A stretch of 64,000 bases of DNA from an uncultured Flavobacterium sp. (GTDB taxonomy: Bacteria; Bacteroidota; Bacteroidia; Flavobacteriales; Flavobacteriaceae), in assembly GCF_963422545.1 (NCBI RefSeq), contig NZ_OY730258.1:1-64000 (forward strand), read 5' to 3'. The notes below the pieces were generated by a model that had not been told where the DNA came from, did no database searches, and worked only from the letters and a program-made list of their open reading frames with translations. Position numbers and translations under genes: made by a program. Shown in pieces: positions 54,742 to 62,974 of the stretch; within the stretch, counting starts at the first letter, position 1, and the number at the start of each line of letters is the position of its first letter.

Positions 54742-57600
54742 ATGAAACATATCAAATTTATTATTGTACTTCTATCGCTTATAAGCTGTAATTCTGCAAA
54801 GAGCATAAATAATTTACTTACTAATAATTCAATCATTGACTGCAGTATTGATTTAACAAAAGCTGCTGATGACAAATTACCTGTTACAATAATTTTACAT
54901 AATAACACTTCAGGATTTTTAATTTACCGATTACCAAAAGTGGTCCAAGGCACTTATGACGTTAGTGATTTTGGTCAGTTTGTTGATAATTTTGAAGCAT
55001 TCGATGCCAAAGGGAATAAAATACCCACTACTAAAATTGATGCAAATTCTTGGGAAATTAAAAATGCTAAAGACCTAAATAAAATCACATATTTAGTAAA
55101 TGATACTTTTGACAGTAAAGGAATAAATGATTTATGTAAACCTCAATTTCCTGCGGGTACAAATATTGAATTAAATAATTATGTATTAAATCTACATGGT
55201 TTTATAGGTTATTTTGATTCACTTATTGATGTTGGATATAATTTGACGATAAAAGCGCCTACAAAATTTAATTATGCTACTGCTTTAAAACTAGTTGATA
55301 AAGTTGATAACGAAAAAAGTAAAGCAACAACCTATAACTTTTTCGCAGCTCGCTATTTTGATTTAGTTGATAATCCTATGATGTTTGGAGCATTAGATGC
55401 TGAAGAATTTATGATTAATGGTATTAAAATTGTTCTTAGTATCTATTCACCAAATAAAGTATATAATGCTAAAGAACTTAAGGATATCGTTTTAAATACG
55501 ATGCAGTCTCAGGCAAATTATCTCAAAGACTTTAAGACAACATCGAGATACGATATTCAAATCTATTTTTTTGATGGTATTGTCATTAATCCAAAAGATT
55601 ATGGCGCTTTAGAACATCATACGTCAACAGTGATGGTTTTACCTGAAAACACAAAGAAAGAGGTGCTTTATAATGATTTAAAGTATTTTATTTCTCACGA
55701 GTTTTTTCATACCATTACTCCATTAAGTATACATTCTGAAGATGTTCATAATTTTAACTATAACAATCCTACTTTTTCAAAACACTTATGGATGTATGAA
55801 GGTGTGACTGAGTATTTTTCTAAACTATTTCAAATCGATCAAAAACTAATCAGTAATCAAGACTTTTATGATATTATTTTAGAAAAAATCCAAAATTCAA
55901 AAAAATATGATGATGAAATAAGCTTCACTTATATGAGTGAAAACATTCTTAAAGATTCCTGCCATAAAAATTATCCAAATGTTTATCAAAAAGGAGCTTT
56001 AGTAGCCATGTGCTTAGACATTTTAATTAGAAATGAAAGTGATGGTAAAAGAGGCTTACTATCTTTAATGAATGAATTATCAATTAAATATGGAAAAAAG
56101 ATTCCTTTTCAAGACGATAATTTAATTAATGAAATTACAAAGATGACTTATCCATCAGTAGGTTCTTTTTTAAACAATCATGTTGAGGGTAAAATTCCAA
56201 TACCATATCAAAAGTATTTTGATATGGTTGGTTTAGATTTAAAAGGTGAAAAGATAATAAGCATTGAAAAACCAACTTATAAGCAATTGACCGTAAGAGA
56301 TTCCTGGCTCAATCAGCATTCAAATACAATCGCATTTGAAAACGTGAATGTGATACCAATGAATGAAGAAATTGTTCTAAAAAATCAAAGAGTAATTACA
56401 TTAGATGATAAAATAATAAGTATTCAACCAAGTTCTGAAAAACCTAGTATTCCTCTCCAAACAGTTATAGATGGTACAGGTAAATATTTAATTCCTGGGC
56501 TTTCTGAAATGCACTATCATTGGAGAAATGCCAGAGCAATAGAAAATGAATTTAAACTACTCATTGCCAATGGCATTACTACAGTTCGCAATATGGCTGA
56601 ATATGATGGCCAAGATCATATTTCGATAAAGAAAAAAGCTCAAAAAGAAGAAATTTTAGCCCCAAACTACTTTACTACAGGACCTTACTTATCTGCTGCT
56701 AATTTTCATGATTTTAATGATGCTATAAGAATAGTAAAAGAGCATAAAGACAAAGGGTATGATTTTTTAAAAATTGGTGATGGAGATGGCATCTCAAAAG
56801 AAATTTATTTAAAAATATTAGAGGAAGCCCAGAAATATAATATTCCTGTTATTGGACACGGACAACATAATTTGCCGTTAGAATTTTCACTACGTATGAA
56901 ATCTATTGAACATATTGAAGAGTTTATTTATATTTTTAATAAGGGCAACTTTAAATATTTAAATAATGATGCTGATTTTTTAAACAATGCTGCTAAACAA
57001 ATAAAGAATAGTGGCGTGTATGTAGCTCCGACTCTTGTGATTTTTGAAATGATTACCCAATATCTGGTTGATAGTAAATTTTCAAAATTAAAAGTAAATC
57101 AGGAAGCCAAATATTTAACGCATTCACAGTATAATGAATGGTTAACAGATAAAAATCATTACAGAGCAGATTTCAAAGGAAAAGATTTAGGAGGTGTGGA
57201 TGCTTTAACATTATTCAATAATTATTTTGAATGGATGAAAAAATTTACTAAAATTTTACAAAGCAAAGGGGTTCCTTTATTAACCGGTAGTGATACATTT
57301 GGCATGGTTGTACCAGGTTTTTCACTTCATCATGAATTTGAATTTTTACAAGAATCTGGACTTACTCCTTTTGAAATATTAACCGCCAGTACAGTAAATT
57401 CTTCTAGATATTTAAATACTATTTCATCTGAAGGAACAATTTCAGAAGGAAAAAATGCGAATTTAGTTTTATTGAACAATAACCCCTTACTAGACATTAA
57501 AAATACAAAAAGTATTGAAGGTGTGATGTTGAAAGGCAAATGGTATGATAGAGAACAATTAAATAAATTTCTGAAAGATGTAGAATTATTAAATGATTAA
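54742..57600 (+). CDS. M61-type metallopeptidase fused to an imidazolonepropionase-like amidohydrolase, lipoprotein
   Basis: A 952-residue lipoprotein (VLLSLISCNSAKS). The N-terminal ~520 residues are an M61 (glycyl-aminopeptidase-like) peptidase: beta-domain, then the zinc motif His319-Glu320...His323 (HEFFH) and Glu353 in MYEGVTEYF. The usual C-terminal PDZ domain is not seen. From about 540 it continues as an amidohydrolase: IDGTGKYLIPGLSEMHYHW with His591/His593, a Lys-containing FLKIGDGDG strand, VIGHGQHN, SIEHIEEF and LTGSDTFG with the metal Asp. Both active sites look complete. The fusion suggests peptide trimming followed by hydrolysis of a cyclic or acylated product in the periplasm. 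Confidence 0.88.
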   Translation: MKHIKFIIVLLSLISCNSAKSINNLLTNNSIIDCSIDLTKAADDKLPVTIILHNNTSGFLIYRLPKVVQGTYDVSDFGQFVDNFEAFDAKGNKIPTTKIDANSWEIKNAKDLNKITYLVNDTFDSKGINDLCKPQFPAGTNIELNNYVLNLHGFIGYFDSLIDVGYNLTIKAPTKFNYATALKLVDKVDNEKSKATTYNFFAARYFDLVDNPMMFGALDAEEFMINGIKIVLSIYSPNKVYNAKELKDIVLNTMQSQANYLKDFKTTSRYDIQIYFFDGIVINPKDYGALEHHTSTVMVLPENTKKEVLYNDLKYFISHEFFHTITPLSIHSEDVHNFNYNNPTFSKHLWMYEGVTEYFSKLFQIDQKLISNQDFYDIILEKIQNSKKYDDEISFTYMSENILKDSCHKNYPNVYQKGALVAMCLDILIRNESDGKRGLLSLMNELSIKYGKKIPFQDDNLINEITKMTYPSVGSFLNNHVEGKIPIPYQKYFDMVGLDLKGEKIISIEKPTYKQLTVRDSWLNQHSNTIAFENVNVIPMNEEIVLKNQRVITLDDKIISIQPSSEKPSIPLQTVIDGTGKYLIPGLSEMHYHWRNARAIENEFKLLIANGITTVRNMAEYDGQDHISIKKKAQKEEILAPNYFTTGPYLSAANFHDFNDAIRIVKEHKDKGYDFLKIGDGDGISKEIYLKILEEAQKYNIPVIGHGQHNLPLEFSLRMKSIEHIEEFIYIFNKGNFKYLNNDADFLNNAAKQIKNSGVYVAPTLVIFEMITQYLVDSKFSKLKVNQEAKYLTHSQYNEWLTDKNHYRADFKGKDLGGVDALTLFNNYFEWMKKFTKILQSKGVPLLTGSDTFGMVVPGFSLHHEFEFLQESGLTPFEILTASTVNSSRYLNTISSEGTISEGKNANLVLLNNNPLLDIKNTKSIEGVMLKGKWYDREQLNKFLKDVELLND

Positions 57601-57829
57601 ATTATTTTCATATAATGGCCTAATTCTACACATAGTTTTAATTATGAGATTTTTGACATTTTCATCTTCCAAAATAATTTTAACTAAAACGCTATAAAAT
57701 GAAATTATATAATATAACATCAAAAATTTTGAAACATTGAATGAACCTCAATCTAAAATATTTTACTTCTTTGCAATCTATCATTGAAACGAGTCACCCC
57801 CTCCTTTTTCAATTTAAAATTCTGTTATC
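57601..57829. other. Intergenic stretch without recognised features
   Basis: AT-rich, no credible open frame. The M61-amidohydrolase gene has no clear intrinsic terminator here. Confidence 0.5.
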
Positions 57830-57925
57830 ATAATTTCCATTAAAAGTTTCAACGATATATATAATATTCTACTTATACAAAACTTTATTGAATTTGGATT
57901 TAATACCAGCTTGAAAATCTAAATA
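57830..57925. repeat. Dispersed ~95-bp repeat Q, copy 2
   Basis: It matches 36447-36545 in the same order of landmarks (ATAATTTCCATTA, ATATATATAATAT, AAACTTTATTG, ATTTGGATTTAA, CAGC) with an identity I judge at about 70-75% by eye. Confidence 0.5.
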
Positions 57926-57979
57926 TTCAAACTTTATTTCACTACATAACTATAAATTACATTTATTTTTGTGCTTCTA

Positions 57980-58050
57980 TTTTTGTGGCAAAATCGTGGC
58001 ACATGGGAATTGGAATGGATACCTTTTTTGCAACAAAAAGTTAAGGCCGT
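57980..58050. repeat. Palindromic dispersed repeat P, copy 3 with arms in swapped order
   Basis: The right arm TTTTTGTGGCAAAATCGTGGCACA comes first, followed by GGAATGGATACCTTTTTTGCAACAAAAAGTTAAGGCCGT, the left arm. In copies 1 and 2 the order is left then right. A swapped arrangement is expected where two head-to-tail copies have lost their outer arms. Confidence 0.55.
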
Positions 58051-58099
58051 TTTAATAAAAAGAGGTTAACGATTTGTTTTCTGACGCTACATTTTCCTT

Positions 58100-58260
58100 C
58101 GATCCCCAACAGGACATCCAAACCAAATTTATAAAGCCACTGGAAGACAGATAACTACATATAATAAGCCAATTTCTTCAAATCATCCAAAAAAAATGTT
58201 GAAATTTGTCCCGTCGGGGTCACAAAAAATCCCATTTCTAACGAAGTGGGATTTTTTTTT
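58100..58260 (+). repeat. Dispersed element with own terminator, copy 2 of 3
   Basis: The same element as 3851-4017 and 59992-60158. The 3' end reads GAAATTTGTCCCGTCGGGGTCACA and is followed by a terminator with stem AATCCCATTTC / GAAGTGGGATT and a long T run. In this copy the 5' CCCC...AGGAC and the 3' GTCCCGTCGGGG can pair across the element. Confidence 0.6.
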
Positions 58261-58332
58261 AATTTTTGAAACGCAGGGTTTTAATTCAAAAAATGGTTTT
58301 ATCTTTAAGCCTTTAGAAAATCGATATTCATT

Positions 58333-58740
58333 ATGGAACAGAAAATACATCAGGGAAAAAACGTCAAACGTTTTAGAGAAATGCTTAACATAAAGCAGGA
58401 AGCATTGGCTTATGATCTCGGAAATGACTGGAATCAGAAGAAAATTTCTATGCTCGAGCAGAAAGATGTAATTGAAGATAATCTGTTGAAACAAATCTCA
58501 GCAGTATTAAAAATTCCAGTTGAAGCTTTTCAGAATTTTGATGAAGAACAGGCTATTAATATTATTTCTAATACTTTTCATGAAGGAGCAGTTGCTAACA
58601 ATTCTGGACATATCAATTGTACTTTCAATCCTGTTGACAAAATTGTTCAATTATATGATGAAAAAATTGCGTTATACGAGCGTATGCTGAAAGAGAAAGA
58701 TGAAATGATGACAAGGCTTGAAAAACTAATTAATAAATAA
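58333..58740 (+). CDS. XRE-type helix-turn-helix regulator with C-terminal coiled coil
   Basis: A 135-residue protein. The HTH is at about residues 8-65 (GKNVKRFREMLNIKQEALAYDLGNDWNQKKISMLEQ). The C-terminal third (DEKIALYERMLKEKDEMMTRLEKLINK) is a likely coiled coil. It lies 73 bp after the terminator of repeat copy 2 and ends with its own terminator. Lone regulators of this kind are common in Bacteroidota accessory regions. Confidence 0.85.
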   Translation: MEQKIHQGKNVKRFREMLNIKQEALAYDLGNDWNQKKISMLEQKDVIEDNLLKQISAVLKIPVEAFQNFDEEQAINIISNTFHEGAVANNSGHINCTFNPVDKIVQLYDEKIALYERMLKEKDEMMTRLEKLINK

Positions 58741-58767
58741 TTATTCATAGAAGATATATTAATTCTA

Positions 58768-58796
58768 AAAAGAGACTTTTGAAGTCTCTTTTTTTT
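58768..58796. terminator. Bidirectional intrinsic terminator
   Basis: AAAAGAGACTT and AAGTCTCTTTT pair across a TTG loop, with runs of A and T on the two sides. It serves the XRE gene (plus) and the small membrane gene (minus) that converge here. Confidence 0.9.
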
Positions 58797-58799
58797 GTT

Positions 58800-59033
58800 T
58801 TATAACTCATCAATCTTAACTAACCTAAGCGTAAGGTAACTTAATAAAATTAAATTTAGAAATGTAAAGACTGGAGTAATGAGTCCGTTAAAATAATTTG
58901 CAAAACTTACCCAATCTTCATTGTTTTCCGATAAATTTAAAGAACCGAATTTATAAATATATAAACCAACCGTTATAATGACTGATGTTAAACTCGAAAT
59001 GCATAATAATAAAATTATTTTTTTTGAATTCAT
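58800..59033 (-). CDS. Small two-helix membrane protein, similar to the N-terminus of Abi-type proteins
   Basis: A 77-residue protein: helix 1 (IILLLCISSLTSVIITVGLYIY), a short loop, then DWVSFANYFNGLITPVFTFLNLILLSYLTLRL. The pattern WxxFxxYFxGxxxPxxxFLxxxLL is similar to the N-terminal membrane part of putative phage abortive-infection (PutAbiC-like) proteins, which are normally more than 200 residues. Here the cytoplasmic part is missing. It is either a truncated form or a real mini-version, with its own terminator. Confidence 0.6.
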   Translation of the reverse strand: MNSKKIILLLCISSLTSVIITVGLYIYKFGSLNLSENNEDWVSFANYFNGLITPVFTFLNLILLSYLTLRLVKIDEL

Positions 59034-59144
59034 TTTCTTTAATTTTAAGTTACAAATTGAAAATTTATTATGTTTTGGAAATAACTAAAATAGCACTTTT
59101 AAAGTATAATCACTCTTTTGGTAGCAAAAGTTTGTTTTTATAGA

Positions 59145-59380
59145 TTACTCCCGCTCTACGAAGTACCCTTCTTTACGCTGCGTAAATGTCTCTGACTTTA
59201 AAACTAATTTTCTTAGAATATTTTTACTGAATGTAAAAAAATCCAAGACAATAACAAGAACTAACAGTAAAAAGTCGGGAGACTTCTACTAGATTTATAA
59301 TTTCTAAAGAACAAAAAATTGCACAAAGTCAGAGACATTTGTGCAGCTTTTCATGAGAACACTTTGAAGAGCGGAGTATT
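59145..59380. repeat. MITE-like element with ~55-bp terminal inverted repeats
   Basis: The arms 59145-59199 and 59325-59380 are inverted copies that I estimate at about 65-70% identity, with a perfect inner AAATGTCTCTGACTTT. The inner 125 bp have no open frame. Flanking duplications were not evident. Confidence 0.5.
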
Positions 59381-59433
59381 CGTTCGCTAAGAGTTATTTT
59401 TGTATCTACATTTCAATTTTTAAAAGTACATAA

Positions 59434-59913
59434 CTATACCCTTTCGATTTTACAAATAAAACAGCAAGCTTCTGAATTTCTTGCATGAAGGTATTCAACA
59501 TTACTTTTTGTTTCAAAGATTTCAGCAATTAGTAAATCGATGTCATTATCGCCAACTAATTTAGTAAAAATCATTTTTTGTTCTTTGCTATAGCCGATTA
59601 GCGATAACGGAAAATTTTCTTTATCTGCTTTTAATTCTGTGGGGAAATTGTAAATATCCGAATATTGTTCAACTTCGTTTTTGTGAATAAATATAGGTCC
59701 AGATTGATTAAAAGCATTGTTTTCTGAAAACGGACTATAAGCAAAAACTAAACGAATATCCTTACCGACATTAAATGGTTTCAACGAAATTCGACATGGT
59801 CCTTTTCCCGTTGCTAATTGCTCGTAAACTTGATTACCAAAATTATCAATATTTGTTTTCCGAATTTGACTTACAAACTCTTTAGACAACGGAACAATTT
59901 TAAATTTTTTCAT
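59434..59913 (-). CDS. DUF1203-family protein
   Basis: A 159-residue protein that fits DUF1203 (PF06718): GKGPCRISLKPFNVGKDIRLVFAYSPFSENNAFNQSGPIFIH, then FPTELKADKENFPLSLIGY and the C-terminal NVEYLHARNSEACCFICKIERV with a Cys pair. No activity is known for the family. Single gene, flanked by repeats. Confidence 0.8.
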   Translation of the reverse strand: MKKFKIVPLSKEFVSQIRKTNIDNFGNQVYEQLATGKGPCRISLKPFNVGKDIRLVFAYSPFSENNAFNQSGPIFIHKNEVEQYSDIYNFPTELKADKENFPLSLIGYSKEQKMIFTKLVGDNDIDLLIAEIFETKSNVEYLHARNSEACCFICKIERV

Positions 59914-59991
59914 ATTTTTTATATTTTAAATCAAAACAAATTTATATTCTGTTCCTCTTATTAAAAACCCGTTTCTTGCTCAATTTTCCCT

Positions 59992-60158
59992 CGATCCCCG
60001 ATAGACAGGACATCCAAACCAAATTCATAAAGCCAATAAAAGACAGACACTATATATGGTATGCCAATATATTCAAATCTTCCATAAAATTTATAGAAAT
60101 TTGTCCTGTCGAGGTCACAGAATTAAAATCCCATTTCTAACGAAATGGGATTTTTTTT
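59992..60158 (+). repeat. Dispersed element with own terminator, copy 3 of 3
   Basis: The same element as 3851-4017 and 58100-58260. It has the best end pairing: CCTCGA...GACAGGAC at the 5' side and GTCCTGTCGAGG at the 3' side. The terminator (AATCCCATTTC / GAAATGGGATT and T run) is nearly identical to that of copy 2. Confidence 0.6.
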
Positions 60159-60183
60159 ATGGCTTTTTTTTCCTATTATAACA

Positions 60184-60416
60184 GATAACGGATCAGGATC
60201 AAAAGTTGGGGATTAAGCAAAAAGATTAGATAATCTGAATAAGAAAACTTAAGTGATGAGGAAATTGAAATATTATCTCAACTAGTTATTAAAAATCCAA
60301 TATCAGATTTATGGAAACAAATTGCCAGTAAACTAACTTCTGAACAAAAACTAAGAATCAATAAAAAAGTTGATAATAAAAAATATTCTGAATCAGAAAT
60401 GGCCAGAAGGATTTGA
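60184..60416 (+). pseudogene. Decayed hypothetical gene (stop plus frameshift)
   Basis: A TAA at about 60213 and a one-base shift after NLNKK break what looks like a single chain: DNGSGSKVGD, then AKRLDNLNKK, then SDEEIEILSQLVIKNPISDL and WKQIASKLTSEQKLRINKKVD to the stop at 60414. It is not recognised. Confidence 0.4.
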
Positions 60417-60714
60417 CGAAAACGGGAATAAAAAAACAAACTAAGGATCTTTACACCTCCTAACAGCTACTTATGTTTTTTTACAAACCTCATACTTCTT
60501 GCAGTTGGTGCCTAGCACTGACCATATTCGGTTTACTTCAGGACAGCTCTCAGCGGTTCGTTATTTTAAACTGACCGCCAACGAACAGGGCATTGCGAAG
60601 GTAAGGAATTAGAAGTGCTAATATTCATCTTATCTCAAATATTGATTAGAATTCCCAATGCTCATTTTTAGCAAAAATGTCTCGTTTTTGCAATACCCTT
60701 GCTAGATGTAGTTT
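60417..60714. other. Intergenic stretch, mixed composition
   Basis: Somewhat higher in G+C than its surroundings around 60500-60610. No start-to-stop gene and none of the repeat families was recognised. Confidence 0.4.
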
Positions 60715-61488
60715 TTATTTGGTCAAGGTAATTTTTAGCTCCTCTGCTTTTTTTCGCCCTGCTTTATAATTTGGGTCTAATGCAATTGCTTTGTCAAGAT
60801 ATGCAAGTGATTGAGCTCTATATTTTTTACCTTGTCTTTGTTTGGCCCAGGCCCAATAGGTAAAACTCATTACTTTCCAATTGGCATAGTCAATATTTTT
60901 GTCTTGTTTTATAATTATTGATTGAAAATCGTGTTGTGCAAACTTTCTTTTTGAGAAGAAAAACCAAGGTAAGTTTTCAGCAACACTTCCCCTTAGAAAT
61001 TCTGGCAAGTACGATACACTTGCATAATTTTTTACTGCGTCATTAAATAAGGCAAACGCCTCTCCTAATAATTTCAGTTTATTTGTTTCAGCACCAACCA
61101 ATGACAATGCAGAGGCTCTGTAAGATGCTACGAAGGGCAATAATTCTTTTGAAGTATTGGGTAGATTGAAAAGCTCACTTAATGTGTCAAAACTTTTTTT
61201 AGCATAACCCTTAAATTCAGTTTTAGACAAAAATGAAAGATTTAATGCCGTTTCATGGTAAATAATACCAAGCCGGGCTTTATTAATTTCATTCGGATTT
61301 TGGTGGTAATTTTCTTCAACTTCTTTTAGTATTGTTTTCAATTGAGTTGTGTCAATTACCTCCATCACATCATCTAATTGATCTTCAAAGGCTTTTACTT
61401 TTAAAAAGTCTAAGTTTTGTGCCTGCGCCGTTAAGCTGTTAATTGTTGTCATTGCTAAAATAATTGAGGTGATTAATAATTGTCTCAT
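60715..61488 (-). CDS. Secreted/periplasmic TPR-like protein
   Basis: A 257-residue protein with a signal peptide (LLITSIILAMTTINSLTAQAQ). Helical repeats throughout; the last is a clear TPR (SLAYLDKAIALDPNYKAGRKKAEELK). It starts 65 bp downstream of the Crp/Fnr gene on the same strand, so the two are likely co-transcribed and the regulator may control it. Specific role unknown. Confidence 0.75.
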   Translation of the reverse strand: MRQLLITSIILAMTTINSLTAQAQNLDFLKVKAFEDQLDDVMEVIDTTQLKTILKEVEENYHQNPNEINKARLGIIYHETALNLSFLSKTEFKGYAKKSFDTLSELFNLPNTSKELLPFVASYRASALSLVGAETNKLKLLGEAFALFNDAVKNYASVSYLPEFLRGSVAENLPWFFFSKRKFAQHDFQSIIIKQDKNIDYANWKVMSFTYWAWAKQRQGKKYRAQSLAYLDKAIALDPNYKAGRKKAEELKITLTK

Positions 61489-61553
61489 TTTTTATTTGTC
61501 TAATTGATCAGACAAAATTGCAACTCAATGATACTGTATAACGATGACTTAAG

Positions 61554-62150
61554 TTAAGACTTTGATTTTTTGAAAATCCTATTTCTAATCCTGCTCAAAC
61601 TCTCAGGGCTTACACCCAAAAAGGCAGCTATATATTTTTGAGGCACCCGCTGAAAAAGGTCAGGCTGCTTTTTTATTAAATTTTCAAAGCGTTCTTCTGG
61701 TTTATCAGAAGAAAGCGACATCGCAATTTCTGTTGCCCTTTGTGCTACTTGCTCTGCCATTAGTCTGCCAAAAGTTTCATATTTGCTGCACTCTGTGTAT
61801 AATTTATAAAGGGGTTCTTTTCTGATAACAAATACCGTTGTGTCTTCCATAGCTTGCAAGTTCATTATGCAAGAGGTGTTATTGGTAAAACTTTTAAAGT
61901 CTGTTACCCAAGAATTTTCAAAAGAAATATCGCAGGTTTTCTCTACTCCCTCTTTTATATGAAAGTGTCTGATTGTGCCCTGAGCAATAAAGCCGATGAA
62001 GTTGCAAACTATCCCGTCTTGCAGTAAAAAGTCCTTTTTCTTTATTTTTTTTACTTCAAAATAGGTGTCTATAAGTTTGAGCTCGTTGTCCGTTAAAGGA
62101 ACTGTTGTCTTGCAATATATTTTAAGTCTGTCAAACATTGTATTGGTCAT
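61554..62150 (-). CDS. Crp/Fnr-family transcription regulator
   Basis: A 198-residue protein with a cyclic-nucleotide-binding-like beta-roll (KKKDFLLQDGIVCNFIGFIAQGTIRHFHI... NTSCIMNLQAMEDTTVFVIRKEPLYKLY) and a short C-terminal HTH (QKYIAAFLGVSPESLSRIRNRIF). It lacks the Arg-Ser phosphate-binding cassette of true cAMP receptors and the Cys cluster of Fnr, as is normal for the Bacteroidota group. Confidence 0.9.
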   Translation of the reverse strand: MTNTMFDRLKIYCKTTVPLTDNELKLIDTYFEVKKIKKKDFLLQDGIVCNFIGFIAQGTIRHFHIKEGVEKTCDISFENSWVTDFKSFTNNTSCIMNLQAMEDTTVFVIRKEPLYKLYTECSKYETFGRLMAEQVAQRATEIAMSLSSDKPEERFENLIKKQPDLFQRVPQKYIAAFLGVSPESLSRIRNRIFKKSKS

Positions 62151-62201
62151 GAAAAATTACAGCTAACGTCTGGGTAATAAAGCGGTTTTGTGACTAAATT
62201 A

Positions 62202-62974
62202 GGTTCTGTCGCATCTATCAGAATCAAATATAAGAATTTAAGTAATTTAAAAGTTAGCCCGCCAATTTACAAAAGGATTTAAATATAGTTTTCCCGGGAT
62301 TAACCATCTGATTCTTTCTAAGCATATAAACAGCCTCAATACCGCTTAAAGTTCTCTTTGCGGATTCAAAATTTTTAAAACCTAAACCATTTAAAATCCT
62401 CCACTTTATAAAACGATGGTCCTGTTCTACAATATTGTTGAGATATTTACACTGCCGGATTTTAATCTTTAAAAACGAAGCCTTGTTATAGACTTTGATC
62501 GCTGCAGTATTAGAACCGCTTTTATCAATGTTTATTACTCTTGGCCGGCAGTTATTACTAATCGCTTTAATTAGAAATGACTGGGCACTTATCCTCTGTC
62601 TTCTCTTAGTTAATAAGAAATCAACTGTATTGCCAGATCTATCAACTGCTCTATACAAATAACACCATTGTCCTTTAATTTTAATATAAGTCTCATCCAT
62701 TCTCCAACTACTGCCAACTTCTACTTTGCGTTTCTTCATTTGCATCTCCATTAATGGTGCAAACTTAAATACCCAGCGCTGAATGGTAGCATGATCAACA
62801 TGAACTCCTCGCATTTTCATGATCTCTTCAACATCTCGATAACTTAAAGTAAACCTAAGCTTGAAATAGATTGCCTGCAGAATAATAGACTTTGGATAGC
62901 AATGACCTTTTGTATTCATGAGTTTAAGAATTAAAAAAGGCAAAATAAAACTTAGCTTTAAATGCGACAGAGCC
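62202..62974 (-). mobile_element. IS6-family insertion sequence, apparently intact
   Basis: 773 bp bounded by GGTTCTGTCGCAT (left, 62202) and ATGCGACAGAGCC (right, ending 62974), inverted repeats of the IS6 type. It encodes one transposase on the minus strand. The 8-bp flanks (CTAAATTA and ATTACTAA) do not match, so this copy probably came by deletion or recombination rather than simple insertion. Two truncated copies lie at 4183-4410 and 20597-20946. Confidence 0.9.
62254..62943 (-). CDS. IS6-family DDE transposase
   Basis: 229 residues from the TTG at 62943 (MPFLILKLMNTKGHCY), which matches the start in the truncated copy at 20914. The open frame reaches back to 63069, but that part lies outside the element. 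It has the N-terminal HTH (LSYRDVEEIMKMRGVHVDHATIQRW) and the DDE triad Asp83 (WRMDETYIKIKG), Asp140 (VINIDKSGSN), Glu173 (NIVEQDHRFIKWR). Length is normal for IS6/IS26 relatives, so it should be active. Confidence 0.92.
   Translation of the reverse strand: MPFLILKLMNTKGHCYPKSIILQAIYFKLRFTLSYRDVEEIMKMRGVHVDHATIQRWVFKFAPLMEMQMKKRKVEVGSSWRMDETYIKIKGQWCYLYRAVDRSGNTVDFLLTKRRQRISAQSFLIKAISNNCRPRVINIDKSGSNTAAIKVYNKASFLKIKIRQCKYLNNIVEQDHRFIKWRILNGLGFKNFESAKRTLSGIEAVYMLRKNQMVNPGKTIFKSFCKLAG

Noticed and set aside
58183..58494. Minus-strand open frame across element copy 2 and the XRE gene
   Set aside because: It runs antisense through a terminator and an XRE gene with clear coding features.
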